Shown piece after piece: positions 35,092 through 45,506 of a stretch of DNA of 64,000 nucleotides. Location of the stretch: contig JALGPY010000013.1 of the NCBI GenBank assembly GCA_023055425.1, forward strand, positions 14,855,735-14,919,734, given 5' to 3'. The first letter of the stretch is position 1. Each line of letters starts with the position of its first letter. The notes under the pieces are model-generated. The model searched no databases. It saw only the letters and a list, made by a program, of their open reading frames with translations, and was not told the origin of the DNA. Source of the DNA: Linanthus parryae. Its lineage: Eukaryota > Streptophyta > Magnoliopsida > Ericales > Polemoniaceae. The position numbers were made by a program, and so were the translations under genes.

Positions 35092-35724
35092 TGTGTACGA
35101 GAGAATTCTGCAGAGAGAATTCAATGTACACCAAGAGTAGGGGATAGAGAAGACACAGGAAGTGTAAGGCTTTGTGTAGGGAGAGAGTAAGGCAATAGCA
35201 CTGTATGAGAGAGAGACGGGATTTTGGCAGAGCTTCCGCGTGGTCCAGGTGAGTCTCCCCTTGTATGGAAGGGTTAACGATCCTATATATAACGGAGGAT
35301 GTGACCATTGTAGTGTGGTTAATGCGCCCATTAATGGCGGCTTAATTAGCTTAACCACAACGGCACGTTCGTCCGCATATATAGGGACCGTTACAGCATG
35401 TTATCCGTGTATACCAGAACCGTTAAGAGGTTGACCGGGTTTGACCGGGTTGACCTGGTTTATGGAGCTCGGCCATAAATCTCTCAAAAGCAGTTACTAG
35501 GGGTCGTGCACGAGCTTGGTTGTCGCTCGCGCGCGACAGGACTTACTCTAGCCTCCAAACCACTAAGTCCCTACAAGTCCCGTGAGGTGGTATACGAGGG
35601 CCCTGTCTCGCAGCCCCCACGTGGATCAGCGCGGCTGGTGATCCAATGTGTGTGGAGCACAGCTGGGTGTGCTGGATGGTTACCACGTGGCTAAGATCTG
35701 CCTGTCTAGAAAGCAATATCTACA
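35092..35724. mobile_element. Solo LTR (633 bp) inside Copia-D reverse transcriptase
   Basis: TGTGTACGAG...TATCTACA with 5-bp TSD AGAGG (35087-35091 and 35725-35729); removing it restores the RT reading EYRG-MIGSLLYL. TATA-like TATATATA is present near 35286. On the minus strand this box would lie upstream of a CT-rich stretch, so minus orientation seems more likely. No PBS or genes accompany it, so it probably arose by LTR-LTR recombination. Confidence 0.85.
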
Positions 35725-36342
35725 AGAGGTATGATTGGATCATTATATACCTTACTTCTAGTAGACCAGATATCATGTTCACTGTATGTATGTGTGCAAG
35801 ATTTCAAGCTGATCCAAAGGAGTCACACTTAAGTGTTGTGAAAAGAATCTCCGGATATCTAAATGCTACCAAAGAATTAGGGCTTTGGTATCCAAGACAT
35901 TCTAACTTTTCTTTGTGTGGATATTCAGATGCTGAATTTGCAGTTGATAGGAAAAACACTTCAGGAAGTTGTCAACTTATTGGATCTTCCTTGATCAGTT
36001 GGCATTCCAAGAAACAAAACTTAGTTGCATTATCAACAGCTGAAGCTGAATACATACCTGCTGGAGCCTGTTTTTCACAAGTTTTATGAGTTGCTCAACA
36101 GTTGAGAGATCTTAGATTTGATTTCAGAAGAGTACCTATCAAATGACAACACTAGTGCAATATCAATCTCAACGAATCCAGTTCAGCATTCAAGAACCAA
36201 GCGTATTGATGTTAGACACCATTTCATCAGAGATCATGATGAGAAAGGTGATATTGTTCTTGAATTTTCTTCTACTAACATGAAACTTGAAGATATCTTC
36301 ACTAAACCATTGACAGATGAAAGATTTTCAGCTCTTAAATAG
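35725..36342 (+). pseudogene. rnh: Copia-D RT C-terminus and RNase H
   Basis: Starts MIGSLLYLTSSRPDIMF, then GYSDAEFAVDRKNTSGSC (catalytic Asp), SLISWHSKKQNLVALSTAEAEY (Glu) and, after a stop/frame change near 36088, DNTSAISISTNPVQHSRTKRIDVRHHF remnants and DIFTKPL. This is the copia RNase H that directly follows RT. It ends before AGGGGGAGTGTCAG at 36377. Confidence 0.9.
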
Positions 36343-36868
36343 GAATTGGGTATGCTAAATAAAGATGCATTGGTTTAGGGGGAGTGTCAGGTAAGGAACG
36401 TAAGTTATTGTGTGTTTCAAAGGTTTGAATTGATTTTCAAAGCCTTGAAAATCTTTTCAAAGCTTTGATTTTATTTCTTTTAGTAAAACAGCTTTTCAAG
36501 ACCATGAAATCCTTTTCAAAGCCTTGAAAATAAGTCTGATAACTGTTAAGACATTAACTCCTGGATCATTCAATGTTAGGTGCTATCTCTGTAGATAGTT
36601 GCTTAATATTGCCCCTAACCTTTTTCAAAATATATTTTCAGCCAAGTATAGTATTAAAATATTTTATTCCAACGGCTTCAAAGATTTGAATCTTTTCTGA
36701 TCATTTCAAATCTTTTGAGATCAGAAAGATATTAAAGTTTCCTTTTCAAACTCAAATTCTTTTAGTATTTATCTTCTTCTCTTCTCTTTCTCTCCGTATC
36801 ATTCCTACATCTATCTATTCTTCTCCCAAACCCTAATAAGCACAAGAAGAGCCTCTAAAAGAATCAAG
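36343..36868 (+). other. Spacer between pol and 3' ORF of Copia-D, palindrome-rich
   Basis: Noncoding. It contains at least six TTCAAAGCCTTGAAAA-type near-palindromes (36415-36530) and related TTCAAATC units (36690-36725). A CT-rich stretch at 36770-36830 and AAACCCTAA follow, looking like a plant 5' leader before the ATG at 36869. Confidence 0.7.
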
Positions 36869-37510
36869 ATGGCTGGTGGTTCAAAATATGGTGAAGAGAA
36901 GAAAAGAAAGACCCCTGTAGAAGACGTTCAAGCCATCAGTGAAGACTCAGATTCAAAGGCCTCTACTGATGAAGAATTGGAGTCTTCTCCTCCCAAGAAG
37001 AAGACAAAGAAGGACCAGATTGCAGTGTCAGGAAAGAAGAAAAATACAATGGAGACTACACAAGAGAAGCAGAAGGGAATCCAGATTGGAAGCCCTAAGA
37101 AGGTAAACAAGAAGGCAGACACAGGGATCAACTGAAAAGGAAAAGAGATCTACATTCAAGACTCGGAATCAGATACTACTTCAGGATCCTATGGAGTGTA
37201 TTATGTTTCCCAAAAGGGTAGACATGAGAAAGAACCTCCTGAATTTGAGTCAGAGTCAAACTTCAAAACTGGAAGAAGAGATCATCACAAAATCTCCTCT
37301 TTACTACAGAAAACGGTGTATGTGAAGAAGAAACTAAAGCATAGAAGGAAAGCTTTATAAGGACTCATCTTTTTGTTCAACAGTGTTATCAAAAATATTA
37401 GTTCTATAATTGGAGAAATTGATGTGGTTCAACGAGAAGAACATGCTAATGAGAATGACAGTGAGGAAGAGGAAGGAGGACAGGAAGGAGATGAAGACCC
37501 AGCCCCATAA
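36869..37510 (+). pseudogene. 3' ORF of Copia-D (env position), two internal stops
   Basis: One frame from ATG 36869 to TAA 37508, 213 codons, interrupted by TGA at 37133 and TAA near 37358. The start is Lys/Glu/Ser-rich with a basic cluster PPKKKTKK that could be a nuclear signal. The middle is basic. The end is strongly acidic (ENDSEEEEGGQEGDEDPAP). No signal peptide or membrane segment is visible. SIRE-type elements carry an env-like gene here, but this product does not look membrane-bound. It could be a captured host fragment. Function unknown. Confidence 0.55.
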
Positions 37511-37831
37511 AATCTTGCCTACTCCTTCTTGCCTACTCTTTTAAAATTTCTTTTCAATTTTTTTCCAAAGACTATGATCCAACATTTTATCAGTCTATTT
37601 GATGAAAGTAAAAAAGGGGGAGAAATATTAGGTTTGTTTTTTGTGTTTAGTGACCTGTCTTTTTGGTCAGTAGGAAATTATCTGAGACTTCACTTGTTTT
37701 TCTGCTTAGGTTGATTGCTAAATAAGTTGGATTCTTTTTGGAACTTATGTGTTATTATTCTTCGTGCTATATGCTAATAAGTATTTTTTGCAGAAACTAA
37801 GCTTCAAACAGAAAGTGGTTTTGTCTTTCAT

Positions 37832-37841
37832 CAAGAGGGAG
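37832..37841 (+). promoter_or_regulatory. Polypurine tract of Copia-D
   Basis: AAGAGGGAGA directly before the 3' LTR. The 37511-37831 stretch before it is noncoding. It contains a second purine run, AAAAAAGGGGGAGAAA, at about 37610. Confidence 0.72.
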
Positions 37842-37843
37842 AT

Positions 37844-39098
37844 TAGAAGTTCACACGTTTCACAGGATTGAAATAGCAGAGCTATATCAAGGCCTTGAAA
37901 CAGTTTTCAAAGCCTTGAATTAACATTCAAAGCCTTGAAACTGTATGTCCTGTATGCATATGCTAAGGGGGAGTTCTTCTGATCTTATTCTAACTCCCTC
38001 ACCCCTATAATTGTTCAGTTATTACTTGATGATGAAAAACAAAAGATTTGATTCACTTAGACTTCATCTGATTAATCTTTTTGACTTAGCTTTGCAGGGA
38101 AAGTTCATTTCCTATTTTACAGGGTTGGTTTCCTAACCTGAGTTTTGCAGGAAAGAAAATACTGAGAGATTGTGATCCTGTGATCAATCAAATACTCATT
38201 ACAGCTTCTCAATTCGTTTAAAGACAAGATAAGCTCAATATCTTTGAAGATTCTGATCAACTATCCGTTGGAGAAGACTGTTAGAGAAGTCAAATTTGTT
38301 ACCTAATAAACAGGAAAGTTTGTTGCTGAAAATCAGGAAGATTTGCTGATCATTTGAGCAGTATAAATGGAGCTCAATACAAATCATTTGACACACAACT
38401 CAACGGGCAAAAACAGAGACACATTCAAGGAATACCAAGCATCAAAGAAGCAGATCATTCTCCCAATCCTACTCTAAGAAGAACACTGCATTCTCACTAC
38501 AGTTTCAATTCATGTGTTCTTCTGTTCGGTACTTAATTTGTATATCATTCATATACTACTTCTAGCTCTCATTCTCAAGGATTGTTCAAAGTAAACAATA
38601 GAGAATTCATAGTTAATCAGTTAGCTAGAGCAGGTACTAGATAGGTTAGTGAGAACCATAAGCTGTAATAGAGTAAGGAATATCTATGTGCTTGAGATCT
38701 AGGGCTTATCTTTCAATTAATAAGAACTGTGTTGAAAATCCTACAGGGAGAAGATCCCTGAGGTAGAGACGTAGGTCCAAGTGGACTGAACTCTATATAT
38801 CTTGTGTCTCTTGCATTCATCTATTTCTCTTTTACTTTGGTTTGCACAGCTTTCAAACTAGTCTCATTTCAAGGGTTTGAAACTCTTTTTCAAGGCGTTG
38901 AAATAGACTTGTCTATCTTACTCAAATAATTTTTCCACTTCAAAGGCTTGAAACTTGTTTCGAGGCCTTGAACTTCTTTACTACTTCACAGAAACTATTA
39001 TTCTTGCAAGTTTTGTAAAAAGTTGGCATACTCTATTCAAACCCCCCCCCCTTCTAGAGTATTTGTACTGCATTTCTACCTGCCTACTCCCCTTTTCA
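37844..39098 (+). repeat. Copia-D 3' LTR
   Basis: 1255 bp, aligned with 28963-30221 from its first bases (the initial TG has become TA) to CTTTTCA. The C-run is 10 bases here (39042-39051) against 14 in the 5' LTR. A few percent divergence by eye. Confidence 0.91.
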
Positions 39099-39103
39099 AA
39101 GAA

Positions 39104-40265
39104 GATCACGCAAACTGGAGAAAGAGGGGGAGGCACCTCCTTGAGGCCGACGGGTGAGCGGCGGCGCTAAGGGGATTTCGGCACTCTTACTGTTTTGTCT
39201 CTCTCCTTGTTTTTCTCTCCTACTCAAAGTATGTTATGAGCATTAGTCATGGGAAAGATCTAGGAGTCTCCTTTATATAGTCCAACAACTCCTTGTTGAC
39301 TGCATAAAAGCCCCTATCCTAATCCTGTCCATGCACGGATTAGTCCAACTTGCAAATTAGTCCTACTAAGTTTGCAAGTAGTTTCGCATTGATCCTTCTA
39401 TTAAATTAATCATATTAATTAATTACCAAGTCTTGTCTAATCCTTAGGGAGTGTGAACCCATAGGTTTCTACTTAGTTGGTAGTAATAATTACTAACATA
39501 GAGCGGCCTCTAGCAAGACATCCACGCTACCCAACTAATAGAAATAAACATCAGACAAACCTTGTGCAAGTATTGTCTCATCCCTTTATCTCTATATCTG
39601 GGTTGGACAAGAGACATACAAGTCACACTCGTATATCCTATCCATAGTTTCTCGATCCTGGGAATAGTCTCATCCAAGCAGATAACATCAATATCCTATA
39701 TTTGTTTATCTGAGTCTAGCCAGACATTCTATAAGAACCATCCCTTGAGTGGTCGTAGATATTTGCTCCCGTTATGTGGGAGGGACAAATTCTATCTACG
39801 TCACTACCATCTCTAATCTTGCTTCCTTATTGTATAAACGCCTCTATTACTACCCATTTACGGTGTAGCGTTTGGCAATGTCAAAACACAATATTCCACA
39901 ACTAGAGGATCTAGTGACTTCAAGTCTAAGGATGACAATACCGTTGTCACTACGAGAAGCACTTGTGACTTTACATAACCTGTATGTAGCCTTCTCGTTG
40001 TGGGTCAATCCAGTATGATATTACTCCTAATGTATACCCATGTGTTGGATCGTGATATCTCCATAACAATCCAACCCCATACTAGTATATAGTTGATTGT
40101 CCTGTTAATCAATATAATAGACTAGGGTTATCTAAGATAAGAAACACGTTTGCAATCTAAGAACTTCATTATATTAAGTATCTCAATAAATAATACAATG
40201 ATTGTTTCTAGCCAAAAACATTGTTCATACTAAAAATATTACCTCTATGGCACATATTAAAACAG
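39104..40265 (-). repeat. Copia-E 3' LTR, proximal part
   Basis: On the minus strand it begins TGTTTTAATATG next to a PPT-like purine run (40266-40282) and runs into Copia-D. Together with 28717-28957 it gives an LTR of about 1.4 kb. No gene inside. Confidence 0.72.
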
Positions 40266-41124
40266 TCTCCTACTTGCACTAGAGCCAATTTGGCGCATCC
40301 CGTATGACCATGGAACTAGTGTGCCCTTCATGCTTGCCCTGAAAAAGCGGTTTCGTAAGCGGATCTGACAGATTCTTAACTGTAGAAATCTTGCATATCT
40401 TCACATCTCCTCCATCGATGATATCTCGAAGTTTGCATCCGTGTAACCCCTAACACGCAACTCTTCCTCCCCTCCATACATCAAGAACGCATCCTTAGTT
40501 CTTTTCAAGTACTTTAGGATGTTCTTGACCGCTATCCAGTGAATCTCACCCAGATTAGACTAATATCTTCTTGTCATACTCAACACGTATGACATATCTG
40601 GTCTAGTACATAACATGCCGTACTTGATGGATCCTATGGCCGAGGCATAGGGTACCCTACTCATGAGTTACTTCTCAATCTCATTGGAAGGACAATCATT
40701 CTTCGAAAGAGTGATTCCATGCGACATGGGAAAGAATCCTTTATTGTAATATTGCATATTCAACCGATTCAACACCTTGTATATATATGTACTTTAACTT
40801 AGGCCTAGCAGCTTCCTTGATCTATCTCTATAGAACTTGATACCAAGTATATAAGCTTCTTACCCTAAGTCCTTCATTGAGAAACACTTTCCTAACAAAT
40901 CTTTCACAGATTGCAGAACGTTGTTTCACAGAGCTCCCACTAACCTTCTTGTAGACACAAGATTCATCTTCGTTCTTGATGAAGTCAAACTCTTTGACTG
41001 CTTCTTCAAAACGTCGATTCGAACTCCTAGAAGCTTGCTTCAATACATAAATGGATCGTTTTAGCTTATAAACTTTATTTGCATGCACTAGATCCTCAAA
41101 AAACTCAGGTTGTGTCATGTACAC
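40266..41124 (-). pseudogene. Copia-E RT C-terminal part and RNase H, fragmentary
   Basis: On the minus strand, YKLKRSIYVLKQASRS (copia RT block, normally YGLKQA) is at 41060-40990. After further decay, the RNase H end (ISTVKNLSDPLTKPLF) lies just before the PPT. The YVDD region is not readable as one frame and seems deleted or frameshifted. Confidence 0.77.
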
Positions 41125-41670
41125 ATCCTCGATGAGGTTTCCATACAGAAACGTTGAATTGACATCTGTCTGCCAAATCTCATAGTCGTAGTAAGCTGCA
41201 ACAGCAAGTAGGATTCGGATGGATTTGGTCTTTGCGACTGGTGAAAAAGTTTCATCCTAGTCTATCCCATGAATCTGTCGGAATCCTTTTTCCACAAACT
41301 GGACCTTATAAGTAATCACATTACCATGCATGTCGGTTTTCTTCTTGAAGACCCACTTCCACCCTATGGAGCGTGCCCCTTGGGGTGGTTCCACCAAATT
41401 CCATACTTTGTGGGTATACGTGGATTCCATCTCATATTCTGTGGCTTTGCGACACTTCTGAGAGTCGGGCCCTCTCATGGCCTCTCCATAGGTAGTAGGC
41501 TCATCATCTATGAGCAACGTGTCATCAGACTCAGTCACGGGAACTCCATACCTCTCTGGCTCCTGGGGCACTCTACTCGACCTACGAAGCTCTTGTGTTA
41601 CTTGAACAGGTTCCTCCACAACATTTTGTTGTTCATGTTCATGTTCCATAGTGGGATCAGTAGTTTTTGG
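41125..41670 (-). pseudogene. rt: Copia-E linker and RT N-terminus
   Basis: The minus strand shows RRSSRVPQEPERYG, then AMRGPDSQKCRKATEYEM and GWKWVFKKKTDMHGNV, the start of copia RT in the TNT1-94-like annotation group. A stop near 41257 follows GFRQIHGID. Confidence 0.85.
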
Positions 41671-42205
41671 TTATTGAATTTCTTCAAGTTCTACAGTCCT
41701 CCCACTTGCATCTTTAGAGACAAATTCTCTTTCTAGAAAAACGCCAGACCGAGCAACAAACACTTTGTTCTCAGTTGGATGGTAGAAGTAATATCTCTTA
41801 GTTTCCTCAGGGTATTCCACAAACTTACACTTATCCGACTTAGGCCCAAGTTTGTCTGATTGTAAAAGTTTTACATAGACATCATAGCCCCAAATCGTCA
41901 TGAACGAGACCGTGGGACGCCTCCCACTCCACATCTCATATGAAGTCTTCATGACCAATTTAGATGGAACGCGGTCAATGGAGAAAGCTGCACACAACAG
42001 AGCGTAGCCCCAAAATGATAATGGAAGATCAGTTTGACACATCATAGATCGAACCATGTCAAATAGTGTTCGTTTTCTCCTCTCGGACACACCATTCCAT
42101 TTTGGCGTTCCGATGGAGTGAGTTGGGACAAGATTCCACACTCTCTAAGATAGTCGTCAAAATCTTGGCTCAAGTATTCTCCTCCACGATCCGACCGTAG
42201 AGCAA
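41671..42205 (-). pseudogene. int: Copia-E integrase, 5'-truncated
   Basis: The minus-strand text begins LRSDRGGEYLSQDFDDYL (second catalytic Asp). It continues after a frame change with WNGVSERRKRTLLD-type sequence (Glu), FWGYALLCAAFSIDRVPSK and GPKSDKCKFVEYPEETKRYYFY. The first catalytic Asp and the zinc module are missing because of the junction at about 42205. Confidence 0.86.
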
Positions 42206-42350
42206 CTTCTTTGTACAATTCAATCAAGTTGAATCTCTCCAATTCAACATCATCTAAGAAACTTAACTGTCCCCAACATACCTCATGAGTGGATCATTCA
42301 CAAACTCTCCACCATGGTGTATTTTTAAAGTGAAGTACTCATTCGTAAAG
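42206..42350 (-). pseudogene. MULE transposase N-terminal (PB1-like) fragment
   Basis: The minus strand reads FTLKIHHGGEFV, a frameshift, then LSFLDDVELERFNLIELY. This is the pattern at the start of plant Mutator-like transposases (FTxxIHHGGxFV...YVGGxxSxxDxxD...LIEL). It joins Copia-E integrase without a gap. The remaining transposase is absent on this side. Confidence 0.62.
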
Positions 42351-43326
42351 TGCCAATGTCAGATAAACAACTAAACACTATCCCTAAAATAATTTAAGAC
42401 AAGCAATAAATGTAGTTACTAAACATTGTTACATAAACAACAAAACATATTTAGTAAACAATGTTAGTTAGACAATTAGTTTTTAAACAATGTTGTGTGT
42501 GGCCAAATTGTATTAGAAACCCTATGTCAAAAAGTTTGTGGCCAACGACTGACATTCAAAAACATAGAACAAAAAAACACCAGTTTATGGTCTACGATTC
42601 TAACTTTATTGTTGATGTACAATGCAGACCAGTATTCTACTGAACAGATTAAAAAGGACCAAATTTCTAGTACAAGAATTGAACTTTGTGCATGAACAAA
42701 GAAAACCCTAGATCCGATTCAACAAAGGAACGCCACAAATCGAAGCTATAAACTACTTTAAACACTAAACCTTTGTTTACGACCTCCAATTCGACAATAT
42801 TTGTCAGATTCTTCTGCGAACCGATGGACTTTAACCTCCCCACTGTCGGCTTCTTTTTTTGGTTGGATCTTCAACTTGAAGACCTCTCACTCCTGCAGTT
42901 CGTCATGTACTACGGCGTGCTTCCCTAGCTTCGAACAGCACTCAATCGGAACCCTCACCAGTAGCAACCGAAATCTTAGAATCTACCTACCCTGATCGGT
43001 CTCTATACCTCCGTGAAGTGTGAGTGCGAATTGTGTGAAGAATCTCACTACAAGCACGAGATAATGGAGATGAGAGTAATCAACAGTAATACCCCGACTA
43101 TATCGGTCTAAAATGACTTAAATGCCCTCTACCCAGACAATGTATGTGATGGAAAGTTCAATTCACTAATGGTGGTTACTTGATTGGTGCGCGACGTCGG
43201 TGTTTTCGAAACTGCAATGTGGATATGTGTTAATTTTAATATTTTTGGTACGAGAATGTGTGCGAAGTAATATGTTTGTTGGGTTATATGTCAAAAGCTA
43301 TTATAACTATTTTCTACATTTCCCTA
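42351..43326 (-). other. Probable MULE 5' part and terminal inverted repeat
   Basis: Upstream (minus strand) of the MULE fragment, with no open gene. The last about 200 bp end at 43326, and on the minus strand start GGGAAATGTAGAAAATAG, a form common for MULE terminal inverted repeats. The opposite TIR is missing, so this is a suggestion only. ATTAGTTAGACAATTAGT-like AT-rich tracts fill 42400-42500. Confidence 0.35.
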
Positions 43327-43960
43327 AAAAAAATGACAATTTTCTTCCCTACTAGTTGTCGCCGGCGAGTCCCGTCCTCTTAATCACGATGACTTTCTCA
43401 ATTTCACCATGCCCATTGTGAACTACAGAGCCACCGCAGATCATCGCCGTTGACCTCGATGGGCCTCTGAGATCCACAAACCATGTTAGTTGTTCTTAAT
43501 TGATGTGCCTAGATTCGATCCTTTCTGTTGTTTTCCATTTTTCTTCTACTTTGATTTTCTCCATATGTTGGCGATCCACACAATTGCCACCACCACTGCC
43601 ATTTACACTTCGTTTTCTCTTTTTCCCATGATTCCACTAAATCTTCTCTATTGTCTCCTTCCTTACAGTGGCTTCTTCTTCATCCCTGAAAATCTCTCCT
43701 AGTCATCAAATCATCGAATTGAATCCCACCTTCTCCCAGCGTCACTAAAAATGAGATCGCCACCCTACCTATTACACCGTGAACGCTGCCCAGAACAGCT
43801 GGAGCCTCCTATGAGAACTGACCCTTGTACCCACAATCCAAACAACCCCTCTCCTTGTCCCAATTTCATCTTCTACGATCTACTCTCGAGTTCCACAAAC
43901 TTCATATCTTTTGTGATCAGTTACAGGTTCTTATCAAATCTCAGAAATAGCCAAGGAGAA
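43327..43960. other. No recognisable feature
   Basis: I see no gene, LTR border or repeat that I can name here. Short frames at 43490-43702 and 43751-43963 have no motif support and look like chance. Confidence 0.5.
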
Positions 43961-45069
43961 TGAAGTCAAGCAAAGTTGTAGGCGCAAAAGTGACCAGCCT
44001 TCACTATTTTGATAATATCTTGAGTTCTACAAGGAATTTTGGACGGAGACCGGTGGAAAATGAAGGCAGACTCAAAGAATAGGTCACGGAGCCAAAACGG
44101 AAGCAAGTAAAGGAATATATGGGGAAACACATACTTTTGCATTTTTTTAAAAGGGGAAGATCCTAAACCTATATAAACACCCTGGGACGAAATTTTCAGA
44201 AGTTAATACATAGGAGAAGGCACGGAGGAGCGAGGGATCGAAGCTTGTAGCTAGGATTATTCGTTTGAACTTCTAAACTCAATATTTCTCTTATATTTTG
44301 ATTAATTCATTGATTTCCTTCACTTTATTCACAATTATGGGTAGCTAAACTCATTAGGTCAGAACCCGAGTTGGGATTAGGGTTTCAGTAGCGGATTTGA
44401 TGATCATAACATTGTGATCCACGTTTTGATAATTTATTTGATGTTTATTACATGCTGTGGTTGTTTTATGTTCTTCATGTTAACTAGTTTATGAGACGTA
44501 ATTAGAAAATCTTCAATGACTCATTAGTTTGTACTCGGTAAATTAGAACGATCACCTATTTAAAATTGCATACTTGGTGACTTGGTCGCTTGAGTTAGGG
44601 GCATTGAGTAGAAAAAGATCTTCATGCATGTTTAGAATTGGCTAAGTATTTGGTGACTCAGTCTTAACTAATGATAAGCAGAGTAATAGGTATTTGGTGA
44701 CTGGTGCTTCGTTATGGCTCGTTTAGCATAGTATTCACATCCATGTTTCATGAATTATAGTCAACTATCAGCAATAAACCGTAGCAAATTCTCACCGACA
44801 AATCTTAATCATTGCTTGCACGTTTGAATCTTAACAATTCAAACTCTCTTGCGTTCAGAAATCTCTTGCGTTCATTACTTTTCGTTTGTAGTTTAGAAAC
44901 CACAAATCAAACTTTCTACCCACATTGAGGAAATAAATATTAATTAACTGTGAAGTCTCTTGGGTATGGTAAACTCGGATTTACTAAGTTAGTACTTCAC
45001 CGACAACCATAGACTTGCGGTTGGAGCGTGTCGCTTCTTTATTCCTATTTATATAGATTGAGGGTATCA
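43961..45069 (+). repeat. LTR-like sequence, partial
   Basis: A TATA box (CTATATAAA at 44169) lies about 60 bp upstream of a possible cap region. The text then resembles gypsy R-U5 sequence and ends GGGTATCA at 45069 followed by AGTACATG, not a PBS. The left border is unclear. A TGATAGCC start-like sequence lies at 45150. Interpreted as a truncated or solo LTR of an unidentified family. Confidence 0.4.
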
Positions 45070-45297
45070 AGTACATGAAGCCCATAATTAGCATTGATAT
45101 GACGCACATGAAGAAGGAGCCGATGCAGCTTGTCATGTGCTTAATGGTTGATAGCCAAAAAGCACATTTTATGTTGTTAACATGCGATTTTATTTTTCTG
45201 ATTTTTTCAAATTTTTAATTTTTTGTATTTTTCATATAAATTACTAATGAAGAAAAAGGCATGCTAATAACCATTTAAGCCAAGTAATATATCTACT

Positions 45298-45313
45298 TCC
45301 CACCCCCCAACTA
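45298..45313 (-). promoter_or_regulatory. Polypurine tract-like run of element H
   Basis: On the minus strand it reads TTAGTTGGGGGGTGGG downstream of the H ORF, preceded by ATTGAGGACAATGTG. This arrangement is common before the 3' end of gypsy-type elements. The 45070-45297 stretch beyond it is AT-rich with no gene. The H 3' LTR is not recognisable. Confidence 0.45.
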
Positions 45314-45506
45314 AAATGTCACATTGTCCTCAATGTGTGAGAACAATGGAAGAGCATACAAGTTCATATAAGAGATAAGAGATAGATAGACCTCATTTTA
45401 GGTTTCTTGGCCACCAAGCACAAGTCCTCCTCCAAGAGAAACCTACAAAATGGTAATAGAGAAAAAAATGCAAGAAATATAGATAAACTAATTTATTTAT
45501 TTACAA

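Larger units (their letters stand above)
28963..39098 (+). mobile_element. Copia-D: SIRE/Maximus-like copia retrotransposon with 3' ORF
   Basis: A 10.1-kb element with two LTRs of about 1.26 kb, 5-bp TSD, initiator-Met PBS and the copia order gag, protease, integrase, RT, RNase H. An extra ORF and a PPT follow before the 3' LTR. The integrase phrase PNISYFKPFGC and GKFDARSDEGIFL and the 3' ORF position fit the SIRE lineage. It carries a MITE (30846-31590), a solo LTR (35092-35724), a gag deletion, stops and a frameshift. Confidence 0.92.
28717..42205 (-). mobile_element. Copia-E: TNT1-94-type copia element, truncated, split by Copia-D
   Basis: On the minus strand. The 3' LTR end at 28717 (TG on +) abuts Copia-A. 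The LTR is split by Copia-D and ends at 40265, next to a PPT-like AGTGCAAGTAGGAGAC. RNase H, RT and integrase fragments follow to about 42205. There the element stops inside the integrase core and joins a MULE fragment. Its 5' LTR, gag and protease are missing. Confidence 0.8.
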
